Shown: in pieces, positions 31,719 through 40,385 of the stretch | Position numbering within the stretch: position 1 is the stretch's first letter | How the letters are laid out: each line of letters begins with the position of its first letter | Assembly: GCF_005862305.2 (NCBI RefSeq) | Contig: NZ_CP054026.1 | Coordinates: forward strand, 62,001 to 126,000 | Direction of reading: 5' to 3' | DNA length: 64,000 nt | DNA from: Rhizobium indicum | GTDB lineage: Bacteria; Pseudomonadota; Alphaproteobacteria; Rhizobiales; Rhizobiaceae | Program-made: the position numbers and the translations under genes | The notes under the pieces: generated by a model | The model's database searches: none | The model's input: only the letters and a program-made list of their open reading frames with translations | What the model was told of the DNA's origin: nothing

Positions 31719-33662
31719 ATGACCAGCTCACCTCGTTTTCAACCGGCACGCGCTGCGGGACGGCAGCGATACAGGCCCGCCGACCATTCCAGTGTCGTCT
31801 TCCATGGCGGTTTCTGGCAGAGCTGGACGGAGACGGTCCGCAACGTCACCATCCCGATGCAGCACAAGCGGTTGGAAGAAGAGGGCTTCCTCGAGGTGCT
31901 CGATTTTGACAAGCCGGCCGGGCCGCTGGTGCGCCCGATCCAGCCGAGCGGACTGTCGATGCAGCATTTCTTCGATTCCGATTTCGGCAAATGGATCGAG
32001 GCCGCAAGTTACACGCTGAAGGCTCACCCGAATGCGGTGCTCGAAACGAAGATCGATGCTATCGTCGAAAAGCTCGAAAAAGGGCAGATGGCGGATGGCT
32101 ACCTCAACAGCTGGTTCATTCGCCGCGAGCCGGACAGGCGCTGGACCAACCTGCGCGACCTGCACGAGATGTATTCGATGGGCCACCTGCTGGAAGGGGC
32201 TGTCGCCTACTACGAGGCGACGGGAAAGCGTCGCTTCCTCGATGTAATGATCCGCGCCGTCGACCATATCATCGAAACCTTCGGCGCGGAGCCCGGAAAG
32301 CTCAGAGGTTATGACGCCCATGAGGAAATCGAGCTGGCGCTGGTCAGGCTCTATCGCGTGACGCGCGATCCGCGGCATCTGAAGCTTGCGACCTACTTCG
32401 TCGACGAACGTGGCCGGATGCCCTCATATTACGACGAGGAGGCCCGTAAGCGCGGCGAGAGCCCTGATGATTACGTCTACAAGACATATGCCTATAGCCA
32501 GGCCCATATGCCGGTGCGCGACCAGCACCAGGTCGTCGGCCATGCGGTTCGCGCCATGTACCTGTTTTCTGCGATGGCGGATCTCTCCCATGAAAACGAC
32601 GACCCGACATTGAAGGAAGCCTGCGACCGGCTTTTCGACAATCTGGTCAGCCGCCAGCTCTACGTGACCGGCGGCCTTGGCCCGTCGGCATCCAATGAAG
32701 GGTTCACCCGGGAATTCGACCTGCCGAACGAGACGGCCTATGCTGAGACATGCGCAGCCGTCGCGCTCGGCTTCTGGAGCCATCGCATGGCGCAGGTCGA
32801 TCTCGACAGCAAGTTCACCGACAGACTGGAAACGGTGCTCTACAACGGCGCGCTTTCCGGCATCTCGCGCGACGGCGAGCATTATTTCTATGAGAACGTC
32901 CTTGAAAGCCACGGGCAGCACCGCCGGTGGAAATGGCACTATTGCCCCTGCTGCCCGACCAACATTGCCCGTTTCATTACGTCGCTCGGCCAATATTTCT
33001 ATTCGACTGATGATCATGAGCTCGCCGTCCATCTCTACGGCACCAATTCCGCCGAGCTGACAGTCGGCGACAGCTTCGTGCGCCTGATCCAGGAGACGCA
33101 ATATCCCTGGGATGGCGACATCAGCCTGCGGTTCGCCGTCGAGCGGCCAAGCCGGTTTCAGCTTCGTCTTCGCATCCCCGGATGGTGCAGGCAGGCGCAG
33201 ATCTCGGTCAACGGCGCTGCCGTCGATCTCGATCAATGCGTGACGAAGGGATATGCGGCAATATCAAGGGAATGGCGCAATGGTGACGAGGTCCGCATCG
33301 GCTTCTCGATGCCGGTCGAGCGCATCTACGCGCATCCTGCCGTCTCCGAAGACGGCGGACGCGTCGCGCTGCGGCGCGGGCCTGTCGTCTATTGCATCGA
33401 GGAGACGGACTTCGGCGGCGAGCCGCAGCGGCTCCGCCTGCCGGCATCTGAGGAAATTTCTGCCCGTTACGATGCCGCGCTTCTCGGCGGAGCGACCGTC
33501 CTCGAAGGCACTGCGCTCGAAACCGATATATCCGATTGGCAGAATGCGCTCTATCGCACCGCGCGCCCCTCGCTGAAGGAGCGGCCTTTCACGGCGATCC
33601 CCTATCACCTCTGGGCCAATCGCGAGCCCGGAGCGATGGCGATCTGGTTGCAGGAGATCTAG
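31719..33662 (+). CDS. Beta-L-arabinofuranosidase, GH127
   Basis: The protein has 647 residues and no signal peptide, so it works in the cytoplasm after import. An (alpha/alpha)6 barrel (about 20-430) precedes beta domains. E343 and C345 in AYAETCAA and the cysteine group C409, C411, C412 in HYCPCCPTNIAR match the Glu/Cys zinc cluster and cysteine nucleophile known from the Bifidobacterium enzyme HypBA1. That family releases beta-L-arabinofuranose from hydroxyproline-linked arabino-oligosaccharides of extensins; relatives also act on pectic side chains. It sits inside the importer operon, ahead of the ATPase gene. Confidence 0.93.
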   Translation: MTSSPRFQPARAAGRQRYRPADHSSVVFHGGFWQSWTETVRNVTIPMQHKRLEEEGFLEVLDFDKPAGPLVRPIQPSGLSMQHFFDSDFGKWIEAASYTLKAHPNAVLETKIDAIVEKLEKGQMADGYLNSWFIRREPDRRWTNLRDLHEMYSMGHLLEGAVAYYEATGKRRFLDVMIRAVDHIIETFGAEPGKLRGYDAHEEIELALVRLYRVTRDPRHLKLATYFVDERGRMPSYYDEEARKRGESPDDYVYKTYAYSQAHMPVRDQHQVVGHAVRAMYLFSAMADLSHENDDPTLKEACDRLFDNLVSRQLYVTGGLGPSASNEGFTREFDLPNETAYAETCAAVALGFWSHRMAQVDLDSKFTDRLETVLYNGALSGISRDGEHYFYENVLESHGQHRRWKWHYCPCCPTNIARFITSLGQYFYSTDDHELAVHLYGTNSAELTVGDSFVRLIQETQYPWDGDISLRFAVERPSRFQLRLRIPGWCRQAQISVNGAAVDLDQCVTKGYAAISREWRNGDEVRIGFSMPVERIYAHPAVSEDGGRVALRRGPVVYCIEETDFGGEPQRLRLPASEEISARYDAALLGGATVLEGTALETDISDWQNALYRTARPSLKERPFTAIPYHLWANREPGAMAIWLQEI

Positions 33663-33671
33663 GAGAAAACC

Positions 33672-34772
33672 ATGGCACGGCTGGAACTCAAGAGCATCGT
33701 CAAATCCTATGGCATCTACGAGGCCGTGCGCGGCATCAGCCTTGACATCGAAGACAATGAATTCGTCGTTTTCGTAGGCCCGTCAGGATGCGGAAAATCG
33801 ACGACATTGCGCATGATCGCCGGTCTCGAACACATTACCGGCGGTGAGATCGTGATCGGCGACCAGGTCGTCAACCGGCTTGGCCCGGGCAAACGCGATA
33901 TCGCCATGGTCTTTCAGAACTACGCGCTCTATCCGCACATGACGGTGCGGGAGAATATTTCGTTCTGCCTGGAGCAGCAGAAGCTCGCCAAGAGCGAGAT
34001 TGACGCCCGTATCATCAGGGCAGCCGAAACCTTACATATCAGCGAGCTGCTCGGCCGGCGTCCGGGCCAGCTTTCGGGCGGTCAGCGCCAGCGCGTCGCG
34101 ATGGGGCGCGCCATTGTGCGAAACCCGAAAGTCTTTCTCTTCGACGAGCCGTTGTCCAACCTCGATGCCAAGCTTCGCGTGCAGATGCGCACGGAGATCA
34201 AGCGGCTGCACCAGCTGTTGCCGACGACGACCGTCTACGTCACGCACGACCAAGTCGAGGCGATGACCATGGCGGATCGTGTCGTGGTGATGAATGGTGG
34301 CATCATCGAACAGGCGGGACCGCCGCAGGCGCTCTATCATCGGCCGGTCAGCCAGTTCGTCGCCGGATTCATCGGCTCACCGTCGATGAACTTCCTGTCC
34401 GCGACGCTGCTATCAGGAGACAAGGGTCTCGTCGTCAAACTAACTGACGGTAGCGAGCTTCCAGTGCCGGAGGCGCGCGCCGGCGACTATGCCAGCCATG
34501 CCGGCAAATCAGTCGTGTTCGGGATCAGGCCGGAATCGATCACCGACCGCCAGGCCCGTCCTGGTTATGCCGACATCGAAGCGAAGATCGATCTGGTGGA
34601 ACCACTCGGGCCGGAGACCATGGTTTATTTCGGCATCGGCGAGGCAAGCCTTTGCGCCTGCATCGATCCCGAGAGCGGACCCAGGCCGATGTCGACGATG
34701 CCGCTCTCGTTCAACATGAACCAGATGCATCTGTTCGATCCGGCGAGCGGCCGGTCGCTGGCGCTCGCCTGA
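33672..34772 (+). CDS. Sugar ABC transporter ATP-binding protein, UgpC/MsmK type
   Basis: The protein has 366 residues. Walker A GPSGCGKST is near 37-45, signature LSGGQRQRVAMGR near 135-147 and Walker B DEPLSNLDAKLR near 158. Residues 240-366 form the TOBE/MOI regulatory domain, with FGIRPES near 276. AGGAG lies just before the ATG, 10 bases after the GH127 stop. It is the last gene of the operon and is followed by a strong terminator. It supplies energy for the arabinoside importer. Confidence 0.94.
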   Translation: MARLELKSIVKSYGIYEAVRGISLDIEDNEFVVFVGPSGCGKSTTLRMIAGLEHITGGEIVIGDQVVNRLGPGKRDIAMVFQNYALYPHMTVRENISFCLEQQKLAKSEIDARIIRAAETLHISELLGRRPGQLSGGQRQRVAMGRAIVRNPKVFLFDEPLSNLDAKLRVQMRTEIKRLHQLLPTTTVYVTHDQVEAMTMADRVVVMNGGIIEQAGPPQALYHRPVSQFVAGFIGSPSMNFLSATLLSGDKGLVVKLTDGSELPVPEARAGDYASHAGKSVVFGIRPESITDRQARPGYADIEAKIDLVEPLGPETMVYFGIGEASLCACIDPESGPRPMSTMPLSFNMNQMHLFDPASGRSLALA

Positions 34773-34788
34773 AGAGCAAACACGGAAA

Positions 34789-34821
34789 GGCCGGCAACCG
34801 CGGGGTCGCCGGCCTCGTTTT
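34789..34821. terminator. Rho-independent terminator after the arabinoside operon
   Basis: GGCCGGC (34789-34795) pairs with GCCGGCC (34808-34814), followed by TCGTTTT. It lies 16 bases after the ATPase stop and just before the stop of the convergent DapA-family gene. The minus-strand side also has a short T run, so it may work both ways. Confidence 0.75.
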
Positions 34822-34822
34822 A

Positions 34823-35734
34823 TCAGGCGGCCTGGCGGATCTTCGAGGGACGCGTGGCGGCGGCCTTTTCGACCATCGCGGTGACCTCGGCGCGGCGGGC
34901 GCCCGAAAGCGGCAGGCGCGGCATGCGAACGCGCTCGGAGCCGCGGCCCATGATCTGCTCGGCAAGCTTGATCGACTGCACGAGGTCGTGTTCGGCATCG
35001 AGGTGCAGAAGCGGCATGAACCAGCGATAGATCTTGCGGGCCTCTTCCCAGTCGCCGCGTTCGGCGGCGGCAACGAGCTGCACGGATTCCTCCGGGAAGG
35101 CGCTGGTCAAGCCCGAGACCCAGCCCTTGGCACCGAGCATCAGGCCTTCGAGCGCGACGTCGTCGAGACCGGCGAAGATATCGAAACGATCGCCGAATTC
35201 ATTGATGAGATCGGTGAAGCGGCGTGGATCCGGCGCACTTTCCTTGACCGCCTTGATGTTCGGCACGTCGGCAAGCACCTTCAGCACGTCGGCGCCGATG
35301 TTGACGCGGTAGGCCGGCGGATTGTTGTAGAGCATGATCGGTAGCGAGGTCGCTTCGGCGACGGTGCGGAAATGCGCGATCAGCTCTTCGGGCTTCGGTA
35401 CATAAACCATGGCCGGCAGCAGCATCAGGCCGTCGGCGCCGAGCTTTTCGGCGTCGCGAGCATAGGCGACGGCACGGCGCGTGTCGAATTCGGACACGCC
35501 CGTCACCACCGGAACGCGGCCGTTAACGACCTCGACGGCAGCTTTCAAGATCGTGCGCTTCTCCTCGGGGTCCAGCGAATTGTTCTCGCCGCATGTGCCC
35601 ATGACGATCAGTCCGTTGACGCCATCGTTTACAAGCGCGTCCTGGACGCGCTGGGTCGAGGGCAAATCAACGGAAAGATCATCGTTGAACTGTGTCGTTA
35701 CGGCGGGAAATACGCCCTTCCATCCTGTGGTCAT
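34823..35734 (-). CDS. DapA/NAL-family lyase or deaminase (possibly pyrroline-hydroxycarboxylate deaminase)
   Basis: The protein has 303 residues. The TIM-barrel family marks are G46-T-C-G-E50 (where DapA has GTTGE), Y136 in MLYNNPPAY and the Schiff-base lysine K164 in KAVKES. The family includes dihydrodipicolinate synthase, 2-keto-3-deoxy-sugar-acid aldolases and the 1-pyrroline-4-hydroxy-2-carboxylate deaminase of hydroxyproline catabolism. It is divergent from an FCD-type GntR regulator and beside two proline-related peptidases, which favours a hydroxyproline role over lysine synthesis. Specificity is an inference; aldolase activity on a sugar acid is the main alternative. Confidence 0.85.
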   Translation of the reverse strand: MTTGWKGVFPAVTTQFNDDLSVDLPSTQRVQDALVNDGVNGLIVMGTCGENNSLDPEEKRTILKAAVEVVNGRVPVVTGVSEFDTRRAVAYARDAEKLGADGLMLLPAMVYVPKPEELIAHFRTVAEATSLPIMLYNNPPAYRVNIGADVLKVLADVPNIKAVKESAPDPRRFTDLINEFGDRFDIFAGLDDVALEGLMLGAKGWVSGLTSAFPEESVQLVAAAERGDWEEARKIYRWFMPLLHLDAEHDLVQSIKLAEQIMGRGSERVRMPRLPLSGARRAEVTAMVEKAAATRPSKIRQAA

Positions 35735-35774
35735 TGATCGAGCCTCGTTGAAACTGGTTGCCTTATATACAAAC

Positions 35775-35782
35775 TGTCGACA
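35775..35782. promoter_or_regulatory. TGTCGACA palindrome between the DapA-family and GntR genes
   Basis: It occurs within ACTGTCGACA, the same 10 bases found upstream of the GH127 operon, and shares its core with 37939-37946. It lies 41 bases before the DapA-family start and 104 before the GntR start, in an A/T-rich promoter region. GntR/FCD regulators favour short GT/AC palindromes of this sort. Confidence 0.45.
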
Positions 35783-35885
35783 AGATTCAATGATGTGAGT
35801 TTACAAATTTGAGGCCCCCGAAGACCGACATTTGCGAGAATCGGCCGAAACGAAATACAAGGCTCTAACGAAAGAGGGTGGACGA

Positions 35886-36590
35886 ATGCGGAACGACGCG
35901 GAAAATGTGCGGGTGCGCGGCTCTGGCACGCAGAGCGTCTATGTGACGCTCAGGCAGGAAATCCTGTCGATGGCGCTGGAACCCGGCAGTCCGCTCGACG
36001 AAGTGCGGCTGTCGGAGCGTTTCCGGATGTCGCGGACTCCCATTCGAGAGGCGCTGTTGCGGCTCGCCGCCGACGGGCTGGTCACGACGCTGCCGAACAG
36101 GAATACGATCGTCGCGACCATCGATTTCGCAAGCCTGCCCACCTATTTCGAAGCGCTGACGCTGATGTACCGGGTGACGACCCGCGGCGCGGCGCAACGG
36201 CGCAACGGCGAGATCATGAAGACCGTCCGCCGGCATCAGAAGGACTTCGCCGATGCCGTTGCCGCGCGCGATGCTTATGCGATGATCGAGGCGAACCGCG
36301 AATTTCACGTCGCGATCGCCGAACTTGCGGGCAATTCCTATTACACGGCCTTCTTCGCCAGGCTGCTCGACGAGGGCCGCCGGATCCTGCGCCTTTACTA
36401 CTCGACATTCGACGACCGTCTGCCGCGCCAGTATGTCGACGAACACGAGGAGATCATCACCGCGATCGAGGCCGGTGACGTCGAGCGGGCCGACCGCCTG
36501 GCGATCGCCCACGCCGGGCAGATCGTTCGCCAGATCCAGGAATATATCGCCCGCGATCTGGACCGGCCGGTGGCGATCAGCATGTCCTGA
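35886..36590 (+). CDS. GntR-family regulator, FCD subfamily
   Basis: The protein has 234 residues from the ATG at 35886, with AAGAGGGTGG upstream; an earlier in-frame start lacks a site. The winged helix occupies about 10-75 (LDEVRLSERFRMSRTPIREALLRLAADGLV). The all-helical FCD sensor fills 85-225, with metal- or ligand-binding residues expected in EANREFHVAI and in AIAHAGQIVRQ. FCD members often sense organic acids or amino-acid breakdown products. It is divergent from the DapA-family gene. A decayed second copy of its C-terminus lies at 39242-39394. Confidence 0.93.
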   Translation: MRNDAENVRVRGSGTQSVYVTLRQEILSMALEPGSPLDEVRLSERFRMSRTPIREALLRLAADGLVTTLPNRNTIVATIDFASLPTYFEALTLMYRVTTRGAAQRRNGEIMKTVRRHQKDFADAVAARDAYAMIEANREFHVAIAELAGNSYYTAFFARLLDEGRRILRLYYSTFDDRLPRQYVDEHEEIITAIEAGDVERADRLAIAHAGQIVRQIQEYIARDLDRPVAISMS

Positions 36591-36619
36591 TGCGACGAGA
36601 GCAATGAACCATTCGAGCC

Positions 36620-37918
36620 TCAGGAGGCGAGGGGGCCGCCCTGCTCCCTGACCAAGGTCATCAGCCTGCGCAGGACAGCCGCTGATTGGCGAACACCGTC
36701 GTGCTCGAATTCGTTGGTCACCCATGCCTGCAGGTTGGCGACGTGGCGCGCTGTTTCGAGCGAAAGCCCGGCATCGACATACATATCGTCATGATAGATG
36801 ACGGCGGCGACCGGCACCTCGTTTGCGGCGAGACGTGCCGGGGCATAGAGCGGCACGTAGCGCTCATGCGTGGCCAATACCTCGACACCCGCCCTGAAGG
36901 CCCTGAGCGAGCGAATTTCCTCGAACATCCAGGGATACATCATCTCCCCCGTCAACAGCAGCGGCCGCCGGTCGCCGGCAAAGGCCGGATGCTCGGCGCG
37001 GATGCGTTCGGCCGCCCAGGCAGTCGGCGTCCCGGCCTGGCCATAGATGCTTTCCTGCAGAACGGCGAAGAGCGGATTGTCGTCATAGGAGGTCAGCGAC
37101 ATCACCGACGCGAGGAAGCGATCGGAGAGACGGTCTTCATTGGGACCGGAGAAAGCCTCGTCAACCAACCAATGGATGTTCTCGTAACCCGGCGCCATGC
37201 CGAAATCGATGCCGATAGTCTGAAAGCGGCGAACGGAGAGGCGATCGCCATCGGGCAACCGCACCTCATTGGTATCGATATAGTCGGCGATCCGGCCGAT
37301 GCGCTCGGCATCCCCGGGGTAGCGGCGGTAATAGGCGGCGTTCTTTTCGGTGACGCGCGGGTAGGTGCGCCGATAGACATCATCGGCCGTCGCCCCAAGG
37401 CCGGCAAGGCCGCCGGTGACATAACAGGCGGAAAGTCCCTCCGGCGCCTTCGAGAGATAAGTGAGTGTCAGGAAGCCGCCATAGCTCTGGCCAAGCGTTT
37501 GCCAGCGCCCGCCGCCGAAGACGGTTTTCCGCAGATGTTCGCAATCGGCAACGATGCTGTCGGCACGAAAGAGGCTGAGATAGTCGGCTGCGGCCCGGCC
37601 GTCCGCAAAACGCGCCATCGTCGCACTTTCGATCCGGCTGCTGCGCCCGGTGCCGCGCTGGTCGATCAGGATAACGCGGTGCGTCTTCAGGGCTTCGGCA
37701 AGCCAAGGCGGCCCGCCGTTGCTCGGCCGCGGCGATTTTCCGCCAGGACCGCCTTGAAGGAAAGCTAGCAACGGCAGTGTTTCGCGACGGCGGGCGGGAT
37801 CGCACACTTCACGTGCAAAAATCCGGATCGACTCCCCCTCCGGCTTCGACCAATCCAGGGGAGCGTCGACCATATGATCGCGTATCAGCATGCCCGGTAT
37901 GGTGTATTCGACCGCCAT
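36620..37918 (-). CDS. Alpha/beta hydrolase, S33 proline iminopeptidase-like
   Basis: The protein has 432 residues from the ATG at 37918, with GAGGAG six bases upstream. The oxyanion-hole motif FLQGGPGGKSPRP (near 54-66), DQRGTGRSS and the nucleophile elbow GQSYGG identify the large type of prolyl aminopeptidase, and a late YHDDMYVDAG can supply the acid/base residues. No signal peptide is seen. S33 peptidases remove N-terminal proline, and some accept hydroxyproline. It is divergent from an M24 peptidase gene, and the two could together trim proline-rich peptides in the cytoplasm. Confidence 0.87.
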   Translation of the reverse strand: MAVEYTIPGMLIRDHMVDAPLDWSKPEGESIRIFAREVCDPARRRETLPLLAFLQGGPGGKSPRPSNGGPPWLAEALKTHRVILIDQRGTGRSSRIESATMARFADGRAAADYLSLFRADSIVADCEHLRKTVFGGGRWQTLGQSYGGFLTLTYLSKAPEGLSACYVTGGLAGLGATADDVYRRTYPRVTEKNAAYYRRYPGDAERIGRIADYIDTNEVRLPDGDRLSVRRFQTIGIDFGMAPGYENIHWLVDEAFSGPNEDRLSDRFLASVMSLTSYDDNPLFAVLQESIYGQAGTPTAWAAERIRAEHPAFAGDRRPLLLTGEMMYPWMFEEIRSLRAFRAGVEVLATHERYVPLYAPARLAANEVPVAAVIYHDDMYVDAGLSLETARHVANLQAWVTNEFEHDGVRQSAAVLRRLMTLVREQGGPLAS

Positions 37919-37937
37919 CGCTATCTCCTCATTTTTC

Positions 37938-37947
37938 ATGTCGACAT
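37938..37947. promoter_or_regulatory. ATGTCGACAT palindrome between the two peptidase genes
   Basis: This 10-bp perfect palindrome contains the TGTCGACA core seen at 28489 and 35775. It lies 20 bases before the S33 start and 94 before the M24 start, a good place to control both. Confidence 0.45.
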
Positions 37948-38040
37948 ATTGCCTACAGCGGCATTAGTGTCGGTTCAAGATCCCCGCTGCAAGGCGAGGG
38001 GTTCATCGATCTGGAAGCGCAGGAAAAGCAGGAAAACAAC

Positions 38041-39183
38041 ATGTCATGGCAGCACCCCGTACCCCGCATCACTGAGGACGAACGGCAGACACGCCTCGCC
38101 AGGCTTCGCAAAATGATCGAAGCCGAAGGATTGGCTGCCGTGCTTCTTGGGCCGACCGAAAGCCTGCATTACTTCACGGGGCTGGTCTGGCATCCGAGCG
38201 AGAGGTTCCTCGGCGCGCTCGTCACGCCTGCGACCATTTCCTACATCGTTCCAGGGTTCGAGCGCAGCCGTGTCGAAACGCTGCCGCATCTGCCGGGGGA
38301 AATCCTGGTCTGGGAAGAGGAGGAGAGCAGCGCCGCTCTCATCGCCCGCCTTGTTGCCCAGGGCGGCAGACTTGCCCTTGACGATGGTTTGCCGCTTTTC
38401 TTCTATCATGCATTGGCAGCGGAGATGGGCGCGGCGAGGCTTGCCGATGGCGGGCGGCTGATCCGCGACCTGCGTTGCATCAAATCGGCCGCGGAGATTG
38501 CCCTCATTCAGTATGCGATGGACCTGACGCTTAACGTCCACAGGCAAGTGCATGGGCTTTTGAAGCCGGGCATCAAATCATCCGAGGTGGTCGATTTCAT
38601 CGACCGGCAGCATCGCCAGGCCGGCGCCGATGCCGGCTCGACATTCTGCATCGTCTCCTTCGGCGCGGCGACCTCGCTTCCGCATGGCGCCGACGGCGAT
38701 CAGGTCCTTGGTCGCGACGACGTCATTCTCATCGATACCGGCTGCCGGATCGACGGTTATCATTCCGATATCACCAGGACCTATATGCTGGAGGGCGGCG
38801 AAAGCGCGTTCGAACGGGCCTGGTGGATCGAGCGCGAGGCGCAACAGGCCGTCTTCGACGCAGCCCGGATCGGCGCCGCCTGCTCGAGCCTCGACGATGC
38901 GGCCCGAAAGGTGCTTGCCAAACACTCCCTCGGCCCCGACTATCGCTTGCCAGGTTTGCCGCATCGCGCCGGTCATGGCCTCGGGCTCGAGATTCATGAG
39001 GAACCTTACATCGTTCGCAGCAACGACGCGCCGCTTGCCGCCGGCATGTGTTTTTCCAACGAACCGATGATCGTCTTCCCCGGGAAATTCGGGATCCGGC
39101 TGGAAGACCATATGTACATGACCGCCGAGGGACCGTGCTGGCTGACCAATCCGGCGGCGGGACCGACCGAGCCTTTCTCCTGA
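38041..39183 (+). CDS. M24-family peptidase, Xaa-Pro aminopeptidase/prolidase-like
   Basis: The protein has 380 residues from the ATG at 38041; CAGGAAAA lies upstream, and a longer reading would cross the divergent promoter. The creatinase-like N-terminal domain covers about 1-145. The pita-bread catalytic domain has the five metal ligands of the family: two Asp in LIDTGCRIDGYHSDITRTY, His in HRAGHGLGLEIHEEP, and two Glu in SNEPMIV and RLEDHMYM. It cleaves bonds before proline. Next to the proline iminopeptidase-like gene it suggests breakdown of proline- or hydroxyproline-rich peptides. Confidence 0.92.
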   Translation: MSWQHPVPRITEDERQTRLARLRKMIEAEGLAAVLLGPTESLHYFTGLVWHPSERFLGALVTPATISYIVPGFERSRVETLPHLPGEILVWEEEESSAALIARLVAQGGRLALDDGLPLFFYHALAAEMGAARLADGGRLIRDLRCIKSAAEIALIQYAMDLTLNVHRQVHGLLKPGIKSSEVVDFIDRQHRQAGADAGSTFCIVSFGAATSLPHGADGDQVLGRDDVILIDTGCRIDGYHSDITRTYMLEGGESAFERAWWIEREAQQAVFDAARIGAACSSLDDAARKVLAKHSLGPDYRLPGLPHRAGHGLGLEIHEEPYIVRSNDAPLAAGMCFSNEPMIVFPGKFGIRLEDHMYMTAEGPCWLTNPAAGPTEPFS

Positions 39184-39241
39184 GCGGTCACCATCTCCTG
39201 CCCGATCAGGCCGCGCCGGTTTTCAAGTGGCTGTCAGGCTG

Positions 39242-39394
39242 GACGAGCATGAGGAGATCATCGCCGCGATCAAGGCTGGCGACGCCGAGCAGGCCCACCG
39301 GCTGACGATCGCTCACGCCGCGCAGATCGTCCGACAGAACCAGGACTATATTGCCCGCGATCTCGGCCGGCCGCTGGCGATCAGCATAGCCTGA
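39242..39394 (+). pseudogene. C-terminal remnant of a second GntR/FCD regulator
   Basis: Fifty codons ending in a TGA read DEHEEIIAAIKAGDAEQAHR and onward to RDLGRPLAISIA. They align without gaps to the last 50 residues of the intact regulator at 35886-36590 (DEHEEIITAIEAGDVERADR to RDLDRPVAISMS). There is no start, winged helix or upstream FCD part, so it is a fragment left by duplication and deletion or by recombination. It begins 58 bases after the M24 stop. The rest of 39184-39548 holds nothing else recognisable except the A/T-rich leader of the next gene. Confidence 0.85.
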
Positions 39395-39548
39395 AGCGAC
39401 TGGATTGAAGAGGCGGAGGCTGCCCCGGCCCGCACATTGGCGAGGGGTGCCGGAAATTCGATCCGTCAAGTATTACTTCACAAACGTTACTTGCTTTCTG
39501 GCGTGGTAAAAGGTTGACTATGGTTAACCCCATAGTCTCGAGGATAGG

Positions 39549-40292
39549 ATGATGGATTTGTTCAGAAGGGAGGGGGATGACCACGCTCAACTGAAGAAAA
39601 TGACACTGAATGGCAGATATAGAAATATAGCGGCGATGCTTTCGATAGCAGTGGTTGCCCTGTCTATATTCTTGATATCGATTGGCGCTTTAATTGAGTT
39701 TTTTCAACCTGCGTTTTTGTCAAACGTCATTCTCGATGACGTCCCTTTGCACTACATCGCCTGGTTCATGATTACCTTCGGGATCACGATCGCCGTCATC
39801 AACGTGATTTTGGCGGCAAGGCGGGAGATCGAGCAAGAGACGGCCGAAAGCATGCTTCCGTCGGACGCAGCCGAGATCAAAAGGCAGGCTTTGCGTGACC
39901 TTCGAACACATCGAAACGGCTATGCGCGCTCCTCCAAGGTCAATCAATATCTCTGGAATTTTCTCACATTGGGGATCATCGTTTTGAGCGGTCTCGCATC
40001 GTTGTTTTCCGCCTATGGCCCGGTTGTCCCCAATTGGCTGCCAATGACAGCTTCCGCGCTCGTGGCACTTTTCGGCGTGATAATGGTTCAATTTCGCGTC
40101 AGGGATGTCTGGCAATTGAGAGAGCAGGGAAGGATTGAAGCGGAGGTGCTCGTCGCCGATGCTCACCTCATCGAGACAACAGACAATCTTGCAACGCTCA
40201 AACAGGCAGCCGCCCTCAGAAAGCGCGCCCATGCGCTCGAGATGAAACAGCTCAACCAGCTCTTCGTGGAAACCACCGAAGCCAATCCGTAA
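39549..40292 (+). CDS. Four-helix membrane protein with SLATT/DUF4231-like C-terminal half
   Basis: The protein has 247 residues. Hydrophobic helices lie near 28-50, 69-90, 136-156 and 161-181. The second pair, followed by the amphipathic helix RVRDVWQLREQGRIEAEVLV and a preceding NGYARSSKVNQYLWNF segment, matches the layout of the SLATT (DUF4231-type) two-helix modules. SLATT proteins are predicted membrane-perforating effectors coupled to nucleotide-sensing systems. No sensor gene is adjacent, so it may be a lone copy or serve another role. The 5' end and upstream bases are more A/T-rich than the surroundings, which hints at transfer. I am not sure of the family. Confidence 0.6.
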   Translation: MMDLFRREGDDHAQLKKMTLNGRYRNIAAMLSIAVVALSIFLISIGALIEFFQPAFLSNVILDDVPLHYIAWFMITFGITIAVINVILAARREIEQETAESMLPSDAAEIKRQALRDLRTHRNGYARSSKVNQYLWNFLTLGIIVLSGLASLFSAYGPVVPNWLPMTASALVALFGVIMVQFRVRDVWQLREQGRIEAEVLVADAHLIETTDNLATLKQAAALRKRAHALEMKQLNQLFVETTEANP

Positions 40293-40322
40293 GCCACTGT
40301 CGGCATATGGCGGGGTTTATCA

Positions 40323-40347
40323 GAGCGGGCATATGCCCCGCCCGCTC
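40323..40347. terminator. Stem-loop between convergent genes
   Basis: GAGCGGGC (40323-40330) pairs with GCCCGCTC (40340-40347). There is no clear T run, so it is a weak terminator candidate. It lies between the membrane-protein stop and the fucosidase stop. Confidence 0.4.
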
Positions 40348-40385
40348 AGGCAATCTATCTCAGCTGCGCAATCATCCGCCGCCCT

